64,000 bases of DNA. It comes from Thalassobius vesicularis (lineage in GTDB: Bacteria; Pseudomonadota; Alphaproteobacteria; Rhodobacterales; Rhodobacteraceae). The notes under the pieces are model-generated. The model saw nothing but the letters and a program-made list of their open reading frames with translations, made no database searches and was not told the DNA's origin. Shown here in pieces: positions 51,568 through 62,993 of the stretch (the first letter of the stretch is position 1; each line of letters starts with the position of its first letter). The position numbers and the translations under genes are program-made. Location: NCBI RefSeq assembly GCF_004799325.1, contig NZ_SSMD01000011.1:1-64000 (forward strand), given 5' to 3'.

Positions 51568-52350
51568 ATGAGCGAAGACGCAGCAGGCGGGATCAAGTCC
51601 CTCGATTCGGCACTGTCGGTCCTTGCCGCACTGGCCGCGCGCGGCGGTCCCGTCACCCTGTCCGAGCTGGCCCGCGCCTGCGACATGCCTCCCAGCAAGG
51701 TGCATCGCTACCTCGCCTCGTTCATCGCCGCCGACCTGGTCAAGCAAGAGGGGCGCTCGGGGCGTTACGATCTGGGCACTGGCGCGATGCAGCTGGGGCT
51801 CGCCGCGATTGCCCGGCATGATTTCGTGAACCACGCCGCCGACGGGCTGGCCGGGCTGGCCGCCGAAACCGGCATGACGGTGCTGCTGTCGGTCTGGGGC
51901 ACCGGCGGGGCTACGGTCGTGCGCTGGGAACGGGGTGCGACGCCCACGGTCACCTCGATGGGGCTGGGCACCACGCTGCCGCTGCTGAACTCGGCCACCG
52001 GGCGCGCATTCCTGTGCTGGGCGCCCCCCGCCGCCATCGCCGCCACCCGCCGGATGGAGCTGTCGCGCGCCGCGCTGAACCCCGGCCTGTTGCACGACGT
52101 CCCCGCGACCGAGGCCGGTCTGACCGACCTGTGCGACCGCATCCGCGCCGCCGGTTTCGCCTTTGTCGAGGGGCGCTACATCCCCGGCCTGGTCGCCGCC
52201 GCCGCCCCGATCCAGGACTGGCAGCACGAAGCACAGGCCGTCATCACCATCGTCGGCACCGATCCGGCCAGCGTGCTGCCCGACGCCCCGACCATCCGCG
52301 CCTTGCAGGACTACTGCCGCGAAAAATCGGTCCAGTCCCTGCAAACGTGA
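51568..52350 (+). CDS. IclR-family transcriptional regulator
   Basis: A 260-residue regulator. The ATG at 51568 follows CGGAGGAGA. The N-terminal winged helix is at about 8-70 (SALSVLAALAARGGPVTLSELARACDMPPSKVHRYLASFIAADLVKQ), and the C-terminal GAF-like effector domain is at about 80-250 (GMTVLLSVWGTGGATVVRWERG, LLNSATGRAFL). It is divergent from the aryl-CoA ligase/hydroxylase gene and is the obvious candidate to bind the inverted repeat between them. Confidence 0.9.
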   Translation: MSEDAAGGIKSLDSALSVLAALAARGGPVTLSELARACDMPPSKVHRYLASFIAADLVKQEGRSGRYDLGTGAMQLGLAAIARHDFVNHAADGLAGLAAETGMTVLLSVWGTGGATVVRWERGATPTVTSMGLGTTLPLLNSATGRAFLCWAPPAAIAATRRMELSRAALNPGLLHDVPATEAGLTDLCDRIRAAGFAFVEGRYIPGLVAAAAPIQDWQHEAQAVITIVGTDPASVLPDAPTIRALQDYCREKSVQSLQT

Positions 52351-52353
52351 AAA

Positions 52354-52377
52354 CGGCGCCCCCTTTCGGGGACGCCG
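52354..52377. terminator. Hairpin between convergent iclR and katG
   Basis: CGGCG-C-CCCC (52354-52363) pairs with GGGG-A-CGCCG (52368-52377) with one mismatch and a TTTC loop, directly after the iclR stop and before the katG stop. On the minus strand it is followed by TTTTC, so it may serve both genes. Confidence 0.65.
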
Positions 52378-52398
52378 CCAAATCCGTGTCAGGCAGGG

Positions 52399-55465
<3,067 letters not shown>

Positions 55466-55468
55466 ACC

Positions 55469-57184
55469 TCAGCCCGCCGCGCAGTCGAACACCACCACTT
55501 CGCGTTCCAGGAACAGCCGTTTGCGCGGCTCGAACACCTGCAACCGACGGCATTGCTGCGCCATCTGCTGAAAGAAGCCCTGCCGCATCTGCGGCTCCGA
55601 GCGATAGGCGTATTCGTCGAAATCCTGCACCGCGAACACGCTGAACCCCTGTTCCAGCCAGTACTCCAGCTGCCATTCCTCGGGTTGCAGCGGCCAGGCG
55701 TGGGCCTTGACCTCGTAGTCGATCTTGCCGTCCTCGACGCCTTCCAGCCCGTACATCACGCCGGGCATGTTGACGTAGAACAGCGCCCCCGGGGCCGACT
55801 TCTGGATGATCCGTTCCTCGGCCATTTCGGGCAGCGTGATCTGGTATTTCTGCGCCAGCCGCTCCATCCGCGCCAGCTCGAATCCCTGCGCCTCTTTCCT
55901 CTGCGGCACCACCAGCGCCATCGAGGTCAGCACCTTGCGATCCCCAAACGTCCCCGCCAGATAGTCCCCGACCGAGCGTTGGATCGGCACCGCCGCCGCC
56001 TGCCACAGCACGATTGCGCTGCCTACGACCTGCAATCCCAGCGCCGCCGCCAGCAGCCCCGCCCCGACCAGCCGCGCGCCTTGCCGCGCATTCATCGCAA
56101 GCCCGGCCAGCACCAACCCGTCCAGCAGCAGGAACCCGGCGAAATTGGCGATCCACAGATGCTCGGGCTGGCGCGGGCCGGCCATCACCGCCACCATTAC
56201 CGTCCCGATCATCAACGAGACCCAGATCACCCCCAGCGCGACCCGCCGTTGCAGCACCCCTCCGGGCCAGGCCAGCAGCAGCGGCGTCAGCAGCGCCACG
56301 GCGGTGAGCACCGGGTTCATGCCGAATATCAGCTCCATTCCGCGCCACAGCAGCACCAGCAGCCCCGCCTCGGCACCTTGGCCATCCGATTGCAGCGACA
56401 TCACCGCCTGGATTTTCTGGTAGTCCAGAAAGTTCTGCAAATCCAACAGGATACCGATGTTCAGCACTGGCCACAGCAGCAGGATCACCGCCATCGCCCG
56501 GCCAAAACTGACCAGCGCGGTTTTCACACCTTCGGCCACCGCCAGCAGCACGATCACGCCCAGCGCCAGCGGGGCCAGCACAAAGACCGCCGAATGCTTG
56601 AAGCTCAGCGCCAGAACGACGGCCAGCCCAAGGCTCCAATCCCAGCCGCGCCCGCCCTGCAAGCGGCGCAGCATCACCCAGAACACCGCCACCAGCGCCG
56701 TCGCCAGCCCGGTGTCGCCCTTTGCGATATGCGCCATGAACACGCCCAGTGGGAACACCACCGCAATCGCGCCCACGGCCAGCGCCAGGGGCCGCGTCAC
56801 ACCCACTGCCCGCGCGACGCCGTAGAACAGCGGCGCCAGCAGCGCCCCGGTCAGCGCCGTCACCATCCGGGCGGTGACGTAGAACACGGTCGGATCGGTG
56901 AAATACTGCGCCCGGTACTCGGCCGTGCCCGCCCACCATCCGGCGAATTTGCCCACCACGAACAACAGCCCCAGCGCCACCGCGTTCAGGTAGTTGATGA
57001 AGGGTGGATAGAAATGCTGCCCCGGCACCAATTGCCCGGCCAGCACCTTGGCGGCCTCGTTGATGCGCTCGTCGCCGTGGAAATAGCCGTAATCCGCCGC
57101 GAAAAACCGCACCGCGAACGCGGCAACGAACAGAAGAAAGCACATTGCCGCCGAAGTTTTGTCTAATCTGTAGGTCAAAGTCAC
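55469..57184 (-). CDS. GT39-family membrane glycosyltransferase (ArnT/PMT-like)
   Basis: A 571-residue protein with about 10-12 transmembrane helices in the first 400 residues and a soluble C-terminal part of about 165 residues. The GT39/GT83-type catalytic acid pair is in YFHGDERINEAAKVLAG (about 34-50), the first periplasmic loop after helix 1. Such enzymes move a sugar from a polyprenyl-phosphate donor to a lipid or protein outside the inner membrane. It starts at GTG 57184 without a strong ribosome-binding site. The divergent HAD-UbiA and SMR-like genes could make and flip the donor. The acceptor is unknown. Confidence 0.82.
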   Translation of the reverse strand: MTLTYRLDKTSAAMCFLLFVAAFAVRFFAADYGYFHGDERINEAAKVLAGQLVPGQHFYPPFINYLNAVALGLLFVVGKFAGWWAGTAEYRAQYFTDPTVFYVTARMVTALTGALLAPLFYGVARAVGVTRPLALAVGAIAVVFPLGVFMAHIAKGDTGLATALVAVFWVMLRRLQGGRGWDWSLGLAVVLALSFKHSAVFVLAPLALGVIVLLAVAEGVKTALVSFGRAMAVILLLWPVLNIGILLDLQNFLDYQKIQAVMSLQSDGQGAEAGLLVLLWRGMELIFGMNPVLTAVALLTPLLLAWPGGVLQRRVALGVIWVSLMIGTVMVAVMAGPRQPEHLWIANFAGFLLLDGLVLAGLAMNARQGARLVGAGLLAAALGLQVVGSAIVLWQAAAVPIQRSVGDYLAGTFGDRKVLTSMALVVPQRKEAQGFELARMERLAQKYQITLPEMAEERIIQKSAPGALFYVNMPGVMYGLEGVEDGKIDYEVKAHAWPLQPEEWQLEYWLEQGFSVFAVQDFDEYAYRSEPQMRQGFFQQMAQQCRRLQVFEPRKRLFLEREVVVFDCAAG

Positions 57185-57310
57185 ACTCGGTCTGGAAAAG
57201 GGCCACTGGGTGATTTGCAGGTTACAGGCAGAAGGGGCTGGTGCAAAGATAAGCAGACGGAAACGGTCCGGTCACGGATCGCCCTGCAAATCCTTGCCTT
57301 TGAAAGACGC

Positions 57311-58780
57311 ATGACACAGACCGCACAAACCAGCCTTCCGTCCGCCGATGTGCCGCTGTTCGTCGATCTGGACGGCACGCTGATCCGCACCGACGTGGCC
57401 GAGGAAATGCTGGTGCGCGGCATGCGCTCGGCCAAGGCGATGCGTCAGGCGCTGGCGGCCTACCGCGCGGACGGGCTGGGCGGGCTGAAACGGGCGCTCT
57501 CGCGCGAGGTCGGCTTTCGCGCCGATCTGTTGCCCTATGACCCGCATGTGATGGACTATATCCGCACTGCCCGCGCCGCCGGGCGTCAGGTGATCCTGGC
57601 CACCGCCGCCGACCGCGACGTCGCCGAAGAGGTCGCGGCCTATACCGGCCTGTTCGACGCGATCCTGGCCTCGGACCCCGGCAGCAACCTGAAGGGCGAG
57701 GCCAAACTGGCCGCGATCCGCGCGATGGCGGGCAATGGCCCGTTCGAATACCTGGGCGACTCCACTGCCGATCTGCCGATCTGGCAGGCCGCCCCGTGGC
57801 GCGGGTTCGCCCGCATCCCGCAGGCCGCACAAGCGCTGGCCACGCCCGACCACACCACCCTGCGCCCCGGCACGCGCCCGGCAATGCTGCCCGCGCTGCG
57901 CCGCGCCATGCGCCCGCATCAATGGGCCAAGAACGTGCTGGTGCTGGCACCGCTGCTGTTCACCCATCTTTACGGCGATCCCGTCAGCATCCTGCGCGCG
58001 CTGCTGGCCTTTGCCGTGTTCTCGATCTGCGCCTCCTCGGTCTACCTGCTCAACGACGTGCTGGACATCGAGGCCGACCGCGCCCACCCTACCAAGAAGA
58101 CCCGCCCCTTCGCCGCCGGAGACCTGCTGCCCCGGCACGGCGTCATCGGCTCGGTCGGTTTGCTGGCGATCGCGCTAGGGCTGGCCTTTGGCGTGCTGGG
58201 GCCCGCTTTTGGCGTGACCATGCTGGCCTATTTCGGGCTGACCACGGCCTATTCCTTTGTTCTGAAAACCTATTCCACCGTCGATGTGGTCGCGCTGGCG
58301 CTTCTGTATACCTTGCGCATCATCGCCGGGGCCGTGGCGCTGCACACCTTCCCCAGCCCGTGGCTGCTGACCTTCTCGATGTTCTTCTTCCTCAGCCTGG
58401 CCTACCTCAAACGCTATATCGAGCTGTCAAAGGCGACCGGCACCCAGCGTCTGGCCGCGCGCAATTACTGGGCCTCGGACCTGACCGTGGTGCAGACCTT
58501 TGGCATCGCCAACGGCGCGCTGTCGCTGCTGACGCTGGCCGAATACGTCACCAGCGCCGAGGTCATCGCCCGCTACGAGACTCCCGGCATCCTGTGGCTG
58601 ATGATCCCCGTGATGATGTTCTGGACCTACCGCGCCTGGATGTGGGCGAACCGGGGGATGATCGGGGATGACCCCGTCGTCTTTGCCAGCAAGGACAGGA
58701 TCAGCCGCATCACCGGGCTGGTCGTGCTGTGCATCTTCATCGCCGCCCGTTACCTCTCGATCCCCTGGATGACGCCATGA
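57311..58780 (+). CDS. HAD-UbiA fusion: polyprenyl-phosphate phosphoribosyltransferase-like
   Basis: A 489-residue two-domain protein. Residues about 14-190 are a HAD phosphatase: DLDGT with Asp19 and Asp21, T98 in LATAADRD, and GDSTADLPIW. Residues about 198-489 are a UbiA prenyltransferase with about eight helices. The opening RPHQWAKNVLVLAPLLF and the NDVLDIEAD motif (248-256) are typical of decaprenyl-phosphate phosphoribosyltransferase (DPPR synthase) and unlike quinone or haem UbiA enzymes. I infer that UbiA transfers phosphoribose from PRPP to polyprenyl phosphate, and HAD may remove the 5-phosphate. The start at 57311 is chosen as the nearest ATG before the HAD domain. Confidence 0.82.
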   Translation: MTQTAQTSLPSADVPLFVDLDGTLIRTDVAEEMLVRGMRSAKAMRQALAAYRADGLGGLKRALSREVGFRADLLPYDPHVMDYIRTARAAGRQVILATAADRDVAEEVAAYTGLFDAILASDPGSNLKGEAKLAAIRAMAGNGPFEYLGDSTADLPIWQAAPWRGFARIPQAAQALATPDHTTLRPGTRPAMLPALRRAMRPHQWAKNVLVLAPLLFTHLYGDPVSILRALLAFAVFSICASSVYLLNDVLDIEADRAHPTKKTRPFAAGDLLPRHGVIGSVGLLAIALGLAFGVLGPAFGVTMLAYFGLTTAYSFVLKTYSTVDVVALALLYTLRIIAGAVALHTFPSPWLLTFSMFFFLSLAYLKRYIELSKATGTQRLAARNYWASDLTVVQTFGIANGALSLLTLAEYVTSAEVIARYETPGILWLMIPVMMFWTYRAWMWANRGMIGDDPVVFASKDRISRITGLVVLCIFIAARYLSIPWMTP

Positions 58781-59145
58781 ACGCTGCTGCCTTTGCCCTT
58801 GTCTTCGTCTCGGTCTCGCTGTCGGCGCTGGCCCAGACCGCGTTCAAATACGGCGTCGCGCGGGTGCATCTGCCCGATGGCGCCAGCACCCTGCTCAAGG
58901 CCTGGGCCTTCCTCAGTTCGCCCTTCGTGCTGGGCGGGCTGGCGCTGTATGGCATCGGTACGGTGCTGTGGCTGTTCGCCCTGCGTCAGTTGGACCTGTC
59001 TCTGGCCTATCCCTTCGTGGCGCTCAGTTTCGTCATGGTCGCCGCCGCCGGCATCCTGGTGCTGGGCGAACCCGTCAGCGCCGGCCGTCTGGCCGGGCTG
59101 GGGCTGATCGTTCTGGGCATCCTGGTGATGGCCCGCGCGGGCTAG
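58777..59145 (+). CDS. SMR/EamA-like small transporter (ArnE/F-like flippase candidate)
   Basis: A 122-residue membrane protein with four helices, starting in the stop codon of the HAD-UbiA gene (ATGA). LSALAQTAFKYGVARV, the TVLWLFALRQLDLSLAYPFVALSFVMVAAAGILVLGEPVS core and the last GLGLIVLGILVMARAG resemble ArnE/ArnF and SMR proteins. Coupling to a polyprenyl-phosphate sugar synthase suggests it flips the lipid-linked sugar across the membrane. A drug-efflux role is less likely in this context. Confidence 0.8.
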   Translation: MNAAAFALVFVSVSLSALAQTAFKYGVARVHLPDGASTLLKAWAFLSSPFVLGGLALYGIGTVLWLFALRQLDLSLAYPFVALSFVMVAAAGILVLGEPVSAGRLAGLGLIVLGILVMARAG

Positions 59146-59597
59146 CCCCCCTGCCCCGCAACCGAGCGCAACCTGGTCTCATGATCCGCGGGCGGCGTAT
59201 TCCCGCCCGTGTGCTGCATCAGCCAACTGACTGCCTCGGACAGCACCTCGGTGATGGTGATCCGGTCTTCGTTCGTGACGCCGCTCAGGTCCGAATACAT
59301 GCTGGCCATCCGGATCAAGGCCTGATCCTGCAATGTGCCAACGACATAAGCCACGGGGATATCGGTGATATTCTTGGGCAGCACGCTCTTGCGCATCAGG
59401 AAACGGCGCAGGTCCGGTTCGGTCAGGCGCGTCAGGTCCACCTCGCGGAAATCCATTAGCACCGGCTTGCCGGACGAGGGCAACATAGGCTCCCTCAGCG
59501 GGGCGCTTACCAGATCGTATAACTCGTCCAGAGAAAACGGCTCGCTCGCCAGGATATAGTTGAAACCAAGGTCTTCCAGATACGCATGTCGTAACAT
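59142..59597 (-). CDS. STAS/SpoIIAA-like hypothetical protein
   Basis: A 151-residue cytoplasmic protein. The ATG at 59597 with GAGGTG upstream is preferred over a TTG 39 bp earlier. The pattern (LVSAPLREPMLPSSGKPVLMDFREVDLTRLTEPDLRRFLMRK, then DIPVAYVVGTLQDQALIRMASMYSDL, then ITEVLSEAVSWL) resembles SpoIIAA-like STAS-fold proteins with a strand-Asp-helix core. The function is unknown. It is convergent with the SMR-like gene, the stops overlapping. Confidence 0.62.
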   Translation of the reverse strand: MLRHAYLEDLGFNYILASEPFSLDELYDLVSAPLREPMLPSSGKPVLMDFREVDLTRLTEPDLRRFLMRKSVLPKNITDIPVAYVVGTLQDQALIRMASMYSDLSGVTNEDRITITEVLSEAVSWLMQHTGGNTPPADHETRLRSVAGQGG

Positions 59598-59711
59598 TGC
59601 GGCACCTCGCACCAGCACGCAAAATAACTTAGGCAATTGTGGGAAAACCGTAGCGTCAATCCTACGTTGCGTCCATCTGCAAGAAATACCTGTTTTTCCC
59701 TTATTTTAACC

Positions 59712-62700
59712 TCAGTGAAAATCACGGCTGGGGAACAGCTTCTTCGCCTGTTCGCGCGGATGGCGAGCGCGTGGGGCATGGCGCGGCGCGCGCGGCGCGT
59801 CGTCGGCGGCCGGTTGGGTGATGCCCACCGCGTCCTCCAGCGGGTGGCCCAGCTCTGACAGGCGCGGCGACAGGTCCTCGATGGTTTCGGCGATGACATG
59901 GACCACGATCCCCTCGCGCTGGATCCATCCGTTCACCCGCAGCAGCCGCCCGCCCATCACCACGCGGCGGAACCGTTCATAGACCTTGGGCCAGACGATG
60001 ACGTTGCTGACGCCGGTCTCGTCCTCCAGCGTCAGGAAAATCACCCCCGAGGCCGTGCCCGGCCGCTGCCGCGTGATCACCAGCCCGCAGACCGACAGCC
60101 GCCCCAGCGCCGCAGTCGGCAACTCGGCATGCGGCGTCAGGCCGGGGATCACCGGGCGCAACAGCTCCATCGGGTGGGCGCGCAGGGTCAGCCGGGTGGC
60201 GACGTAATCCTCGACCACCTCCTCGCCCAGATGCATGGCGGGCAGATCGACCGCCGGTTCGCGCAGCCCCTCGCCGTCCAGCGGGTCGGAAAACAGCGGC
60301 AGCGGCTTGGGCGCCCGGATCGCCCGCACCTGCCACAGCGCATCGCGGCGCGTCAGGCCCATGCCGCTGAAGGCGTCCGCCTCGGCCAGCCGTTCCAGCA
60401 CCGCCGGGCCGACGCCCGCGCGCAGCCACAGGTTTTCCGGGTCGGGATAGCCGTTGCCCCGCGCCGCCACGATCCAGCCGGCGTCCTCCTCGCGGAAGCC
60501 GCGAATCTGCCGGAACCCCAGCCGCAGCGCCAGCGCCCCGTCGGGTCGTCGCTCCAGCCGGTTGTCCCAGTCGGACTGGTTCACGCAGATCGGGCGCACC
60601 TCGATCCCGTGCTCGCGCACGTCGCGCACGATCTGGGCGGGGGCGTAGAACCCCATCGGCTGCGCGTTCAGCAAGGCACAGGCAAAGATCGCCGGGTGAT
60701 GGCATTTCAGCCAGGACGACACGTAGGTCAGCATCGCAAAGGCCGCCGCGTGGCTTTCGGGGAACCCGTATTCGCCGAACCCCTCGATCTGGCCAAAGCA
60801 CCGTTCCGCGAAATCCGGCGTGTAGCCGCGCGCCAGCATCCCCTTGACGAAACGGTCCCGGAACGTGCCGATCGTGCCCATCTTGCGGAACGTCGCCAAC
60901 GAGCGGCGCAGCCGGTCCGCCTCTTCCGGGGTGAAGCCCGCGCCCACCACCGCGATCTGCATCGCCTGTTCCTGGAACAGCGGCACGCCCAGCGTCTTGC
61001 CCAGCACCGCCTCCAGCGCCTCCGAGGGGAACTCGACCGCCGCCTTGCCCTGCCGGCGGTTGATATAGGGATGCACCATGCCGCCCTGGATCGGGCCGGG
61101 CCGCACGATCGCCACCTCGATCACCAGGTCGTAAAAGGTGCGCGGCCGCATCCGGGGCAGGAAATTCATCTGCGCCCGGCTTTCCACCTGGAACACCCCC
61201 ACCGCGTCGGCCACGCACAACATGTCATAGGTGGCGCGGTCCTCTTGCGGGATGGTGGCCAGCGTCGGGCGGTGGCCCTCGTGCTGCTCCATCAGCTCGA
61301 ACGCCTTGCGGATGCAGGTCAGCATGCCCAGGCTCAGGATGTCGACCTTCAGGATGCCCAGCGTGTCGATGTCGTCCTTGTCCCACTCGATCACCGTGCG
61401 CCCCTCCATCGCGGCGTTCTCGATCGGGCACAGCTCGTCCAGCCGGCCGCGGGTGATGACAAAGCCGCCCACATGCTGCGACAGGTGACGCGGAAAGCCG
61501 ATGACCTCGCCGATCAGGCGGATGGTCTGCGACAGGCGCCGGTCGGTCAGGTCCAGCCCCAGCTCGCGCAGGCGTTCGGGGTCCGGCCCGCGCCCCGAGA
61601 TGCCCCAGACCTGCCCCGACAGGCTGGCGGTCACGTCCTGGCTCAGGCCCATGACCTTGCCCACCTCGCGGATCGCGGCGCGGCTCCGGAAATGGATCAC
61701 CGTCGCGCACAGCCCCGCCCGGTGGCGGCCATAGCGTTCATAGATCCACTGGATCACCTCCTCGCGGCGTTCGTGTTCGAAATCCACGTCGATATCCGGC
61801 GGCTCGCCCCGGTATTTCGAGACGAAGCGTTCGAACACCATGCTGATCTGGTCGGGGCGCACATCGGTGATCCCCAGCGCCCAGCACAGGATCGAGTTCG
61901 CCGCCGACCCCCGCCCCTGACACAATATCCCGATCGAGCGCGCATAGCTGACGATGTCGAACACCGTCAGGAAATAGGCGGCAAAGCCCAGCTCGCCGAC
62001 CAGCCGCAACTCCTTGTCGGCCAGCGCGCGATAGCGTTCGGGGATGCCGTCCGGACAGCGCCGCAGCAGCCCCTCGGCGGTCAGCCGGGCCAGCCGTTGC
62101 TGGGGCGGCTCGTTGCCCGACACCTCGTCGGGGTATTCATAGCTCAGCTCCGACAGGCAAAAGGCGCAGCGGGCCGCGATCTCCAGCGTGCGGCGCAGCG
62201 CGGCGGGGTGACGGCGGTAAAGCCGCGCCATGTCCTCGGCCCCTTTCAGCCGGCGTTCCGCGTTGGGCAGGGCACGGGTGCCGATGCGGTCGATGGTGCA
62301 GCCCTCGCGCAGGCAGGTCAGCACATCGGCCAGCTGGCGGCGGCTGGCGTGGTGCATCAGCACGTCCCCCACCGCCACCATCGGCGCGCCAGCGCGCAGC
62401 GCCAGCCCGGCGCAGGCATCAAACCACCCCTGATCCGAGCCATCATAGCGCGGCGCCGCCCCCACGAAGACATGCTCGGGGAACCGCCGCCGCAGCCGTT
62501 TCAGCACCGAGGCCGCCGCCGCGATCCCGTCCACCGGCGGCAGGCCGATCAGGATCAGGCCCTGTCCGTACTCCTCCAGATCGGCCAGCGTCAGCTCGCA
62601 CCCGGCCTTTTCGGCGCGCCGTTTGCCCAGCGTCAGCAGGCGCGACAGCCGCTGATAGGCGGCGCGGTCGGTGGGCAGGGCCAGCCAGTTCACCGGATCG

Positions 62701-62993
62701 TCCCGCAGCACCAGCCGCGCCCCCACGATCAGCTTGGGCAATTGGCGCTCGGGTGCCTCGCGCTGCAATTCGCGCAGCGCCGCATAGGCCCGCACCACCC
62801 CGGCAAGCGAGTTCCGGTCCGTCACCGCCATCGCCGTCAGCCCCAGTTCAGCCGCGCGGGTGATCAGTTCCTCGGGGTGCGAGGCCCCGGTCAGGAAGGT
62901 GAAATTCGTGGTCACCCCCAACTCGGCATAGCCCGCCATCCGGCCGGGCGGCTCGGGCCCCTCGACCGGCAATGTGAACCGCCGCCCGCTCAT
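59712..62993 (-). CDS. dnaE2: Error-prone DNA polymerase DnaE2 (ImuC)
   Basis: A 1093-residue C-family polymerase, normal for DnaE2. The PHP domain is N-terminal (YAELGVTTNFTFLTGASHPEELITRAAELG). The palm carries PPDIDVDFEHERREEVIQW with the catalytic Asp pair, and QHVGGFVITRGRL and GFGEYGFPESHAAAFAMLTYVSSWLKCHHP follow. The C-terminal OB fold is at about 970-1060 (VCGLVITRQRPGTASGVIFLTLEDETG). The ATG at 62993 overlaps the imuB stop (ATGA). It copies across lesions as part of the SOS-induced ImuA-ImuB-DnaE2 mutasome. Confidence 0.96.
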   Translation of the reverse strand: MSGRRFTLPVEGPEPPGRMAGYAELGVTTNFTFLTGASHPEELITRAAELGLTAMAVTDRNSLAGVVRAYAALRELQREAPERQLPKLIVGARLVLRDDPVNWLALPTDRAAYQRLSRLLTLGKRRAEKAGCELTLADLEEYGQGLILIGLPPVDGIAAAASVLKRLRRRFPEHVFVGAAPRYDGSDQGWFDACAGLALRAGAPMVAVGDVLMHHASRRQLADVLTCLREGCTIDRIGTRALPNAERRLKGAEDMARLYRRHPAALRRTLEIAARCAFCLSELSYEYPDEVSGNEPPQQRLARLTAEGLLRRCPDGIPERYRALADKELRLVGELGFAAYFLTVFDIVSYARSIGILCQGRGSAANSILCWALGITDVRPDQISMVFERFVSKYRGEPPDIDVDFEHERREEVIQWIYERYGRHRAGLCATVIHFRSRAAIREVGKVMGLSQDVTASLSGQVWGISGRGPDPERLRELGLDLTDRRLSQTIRLIGEVIGFPRHLSQHVGGFVITRGRLDELCPIENAAMEGRTVIEWDKDDIDTLGILKVDILSLGMLTCIRKAFELMEQHEGHRPTLATIPQEDRATYDMLCVADAVGVFQVESRAQMNFLPRMRPRTFYDLVIEVAIVRPGPIQGGMVHPYINRRQGKAAVEFPSEALEAVLGKTLGVPLFQEQAMQIAVVGAGFTPEEADRLRRSLATFRKMGTIGTFRDRFVKGMLARGYTPDFAERCFGQIEGFGEYGFPESHAAAFAMLTYVSSWLKCHHPAIFACALLNAQPMGFYAPAQIVRDVREHGIEVRPICVNQSDWDNRLERRPDGALALRLGFRQIRGFREEDAGWIVAARGNGYPDPENLWLRAGVGPAVLERLAEADAFSGMGLTRRDALWQVRAIRAPKPLPLFSDPLDGEGLREPAVDLPAMHLGEEVVEDYVATRLTLRAHPMELLRPVIPGLTPHAELPTAALGRLSVCGLVITRQRPGTASGVIFLTLEDETGVSNVIVWPKVYERFRRVVMGGRLLRVNGWIQREGIVVHVIAETIEDLSPRLSELGHPLEDAVGITQPAADDAPRAPRHAPRARHPREQAKKLFPSRDFH

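Noticed and set aside
59645-59668. Short hairpin CGTAG/CTACG followed by TTTT downstream of dnaE2
   Set aside because: The stem is only five pairs with an 8-base loop, too weak to call a terminator.
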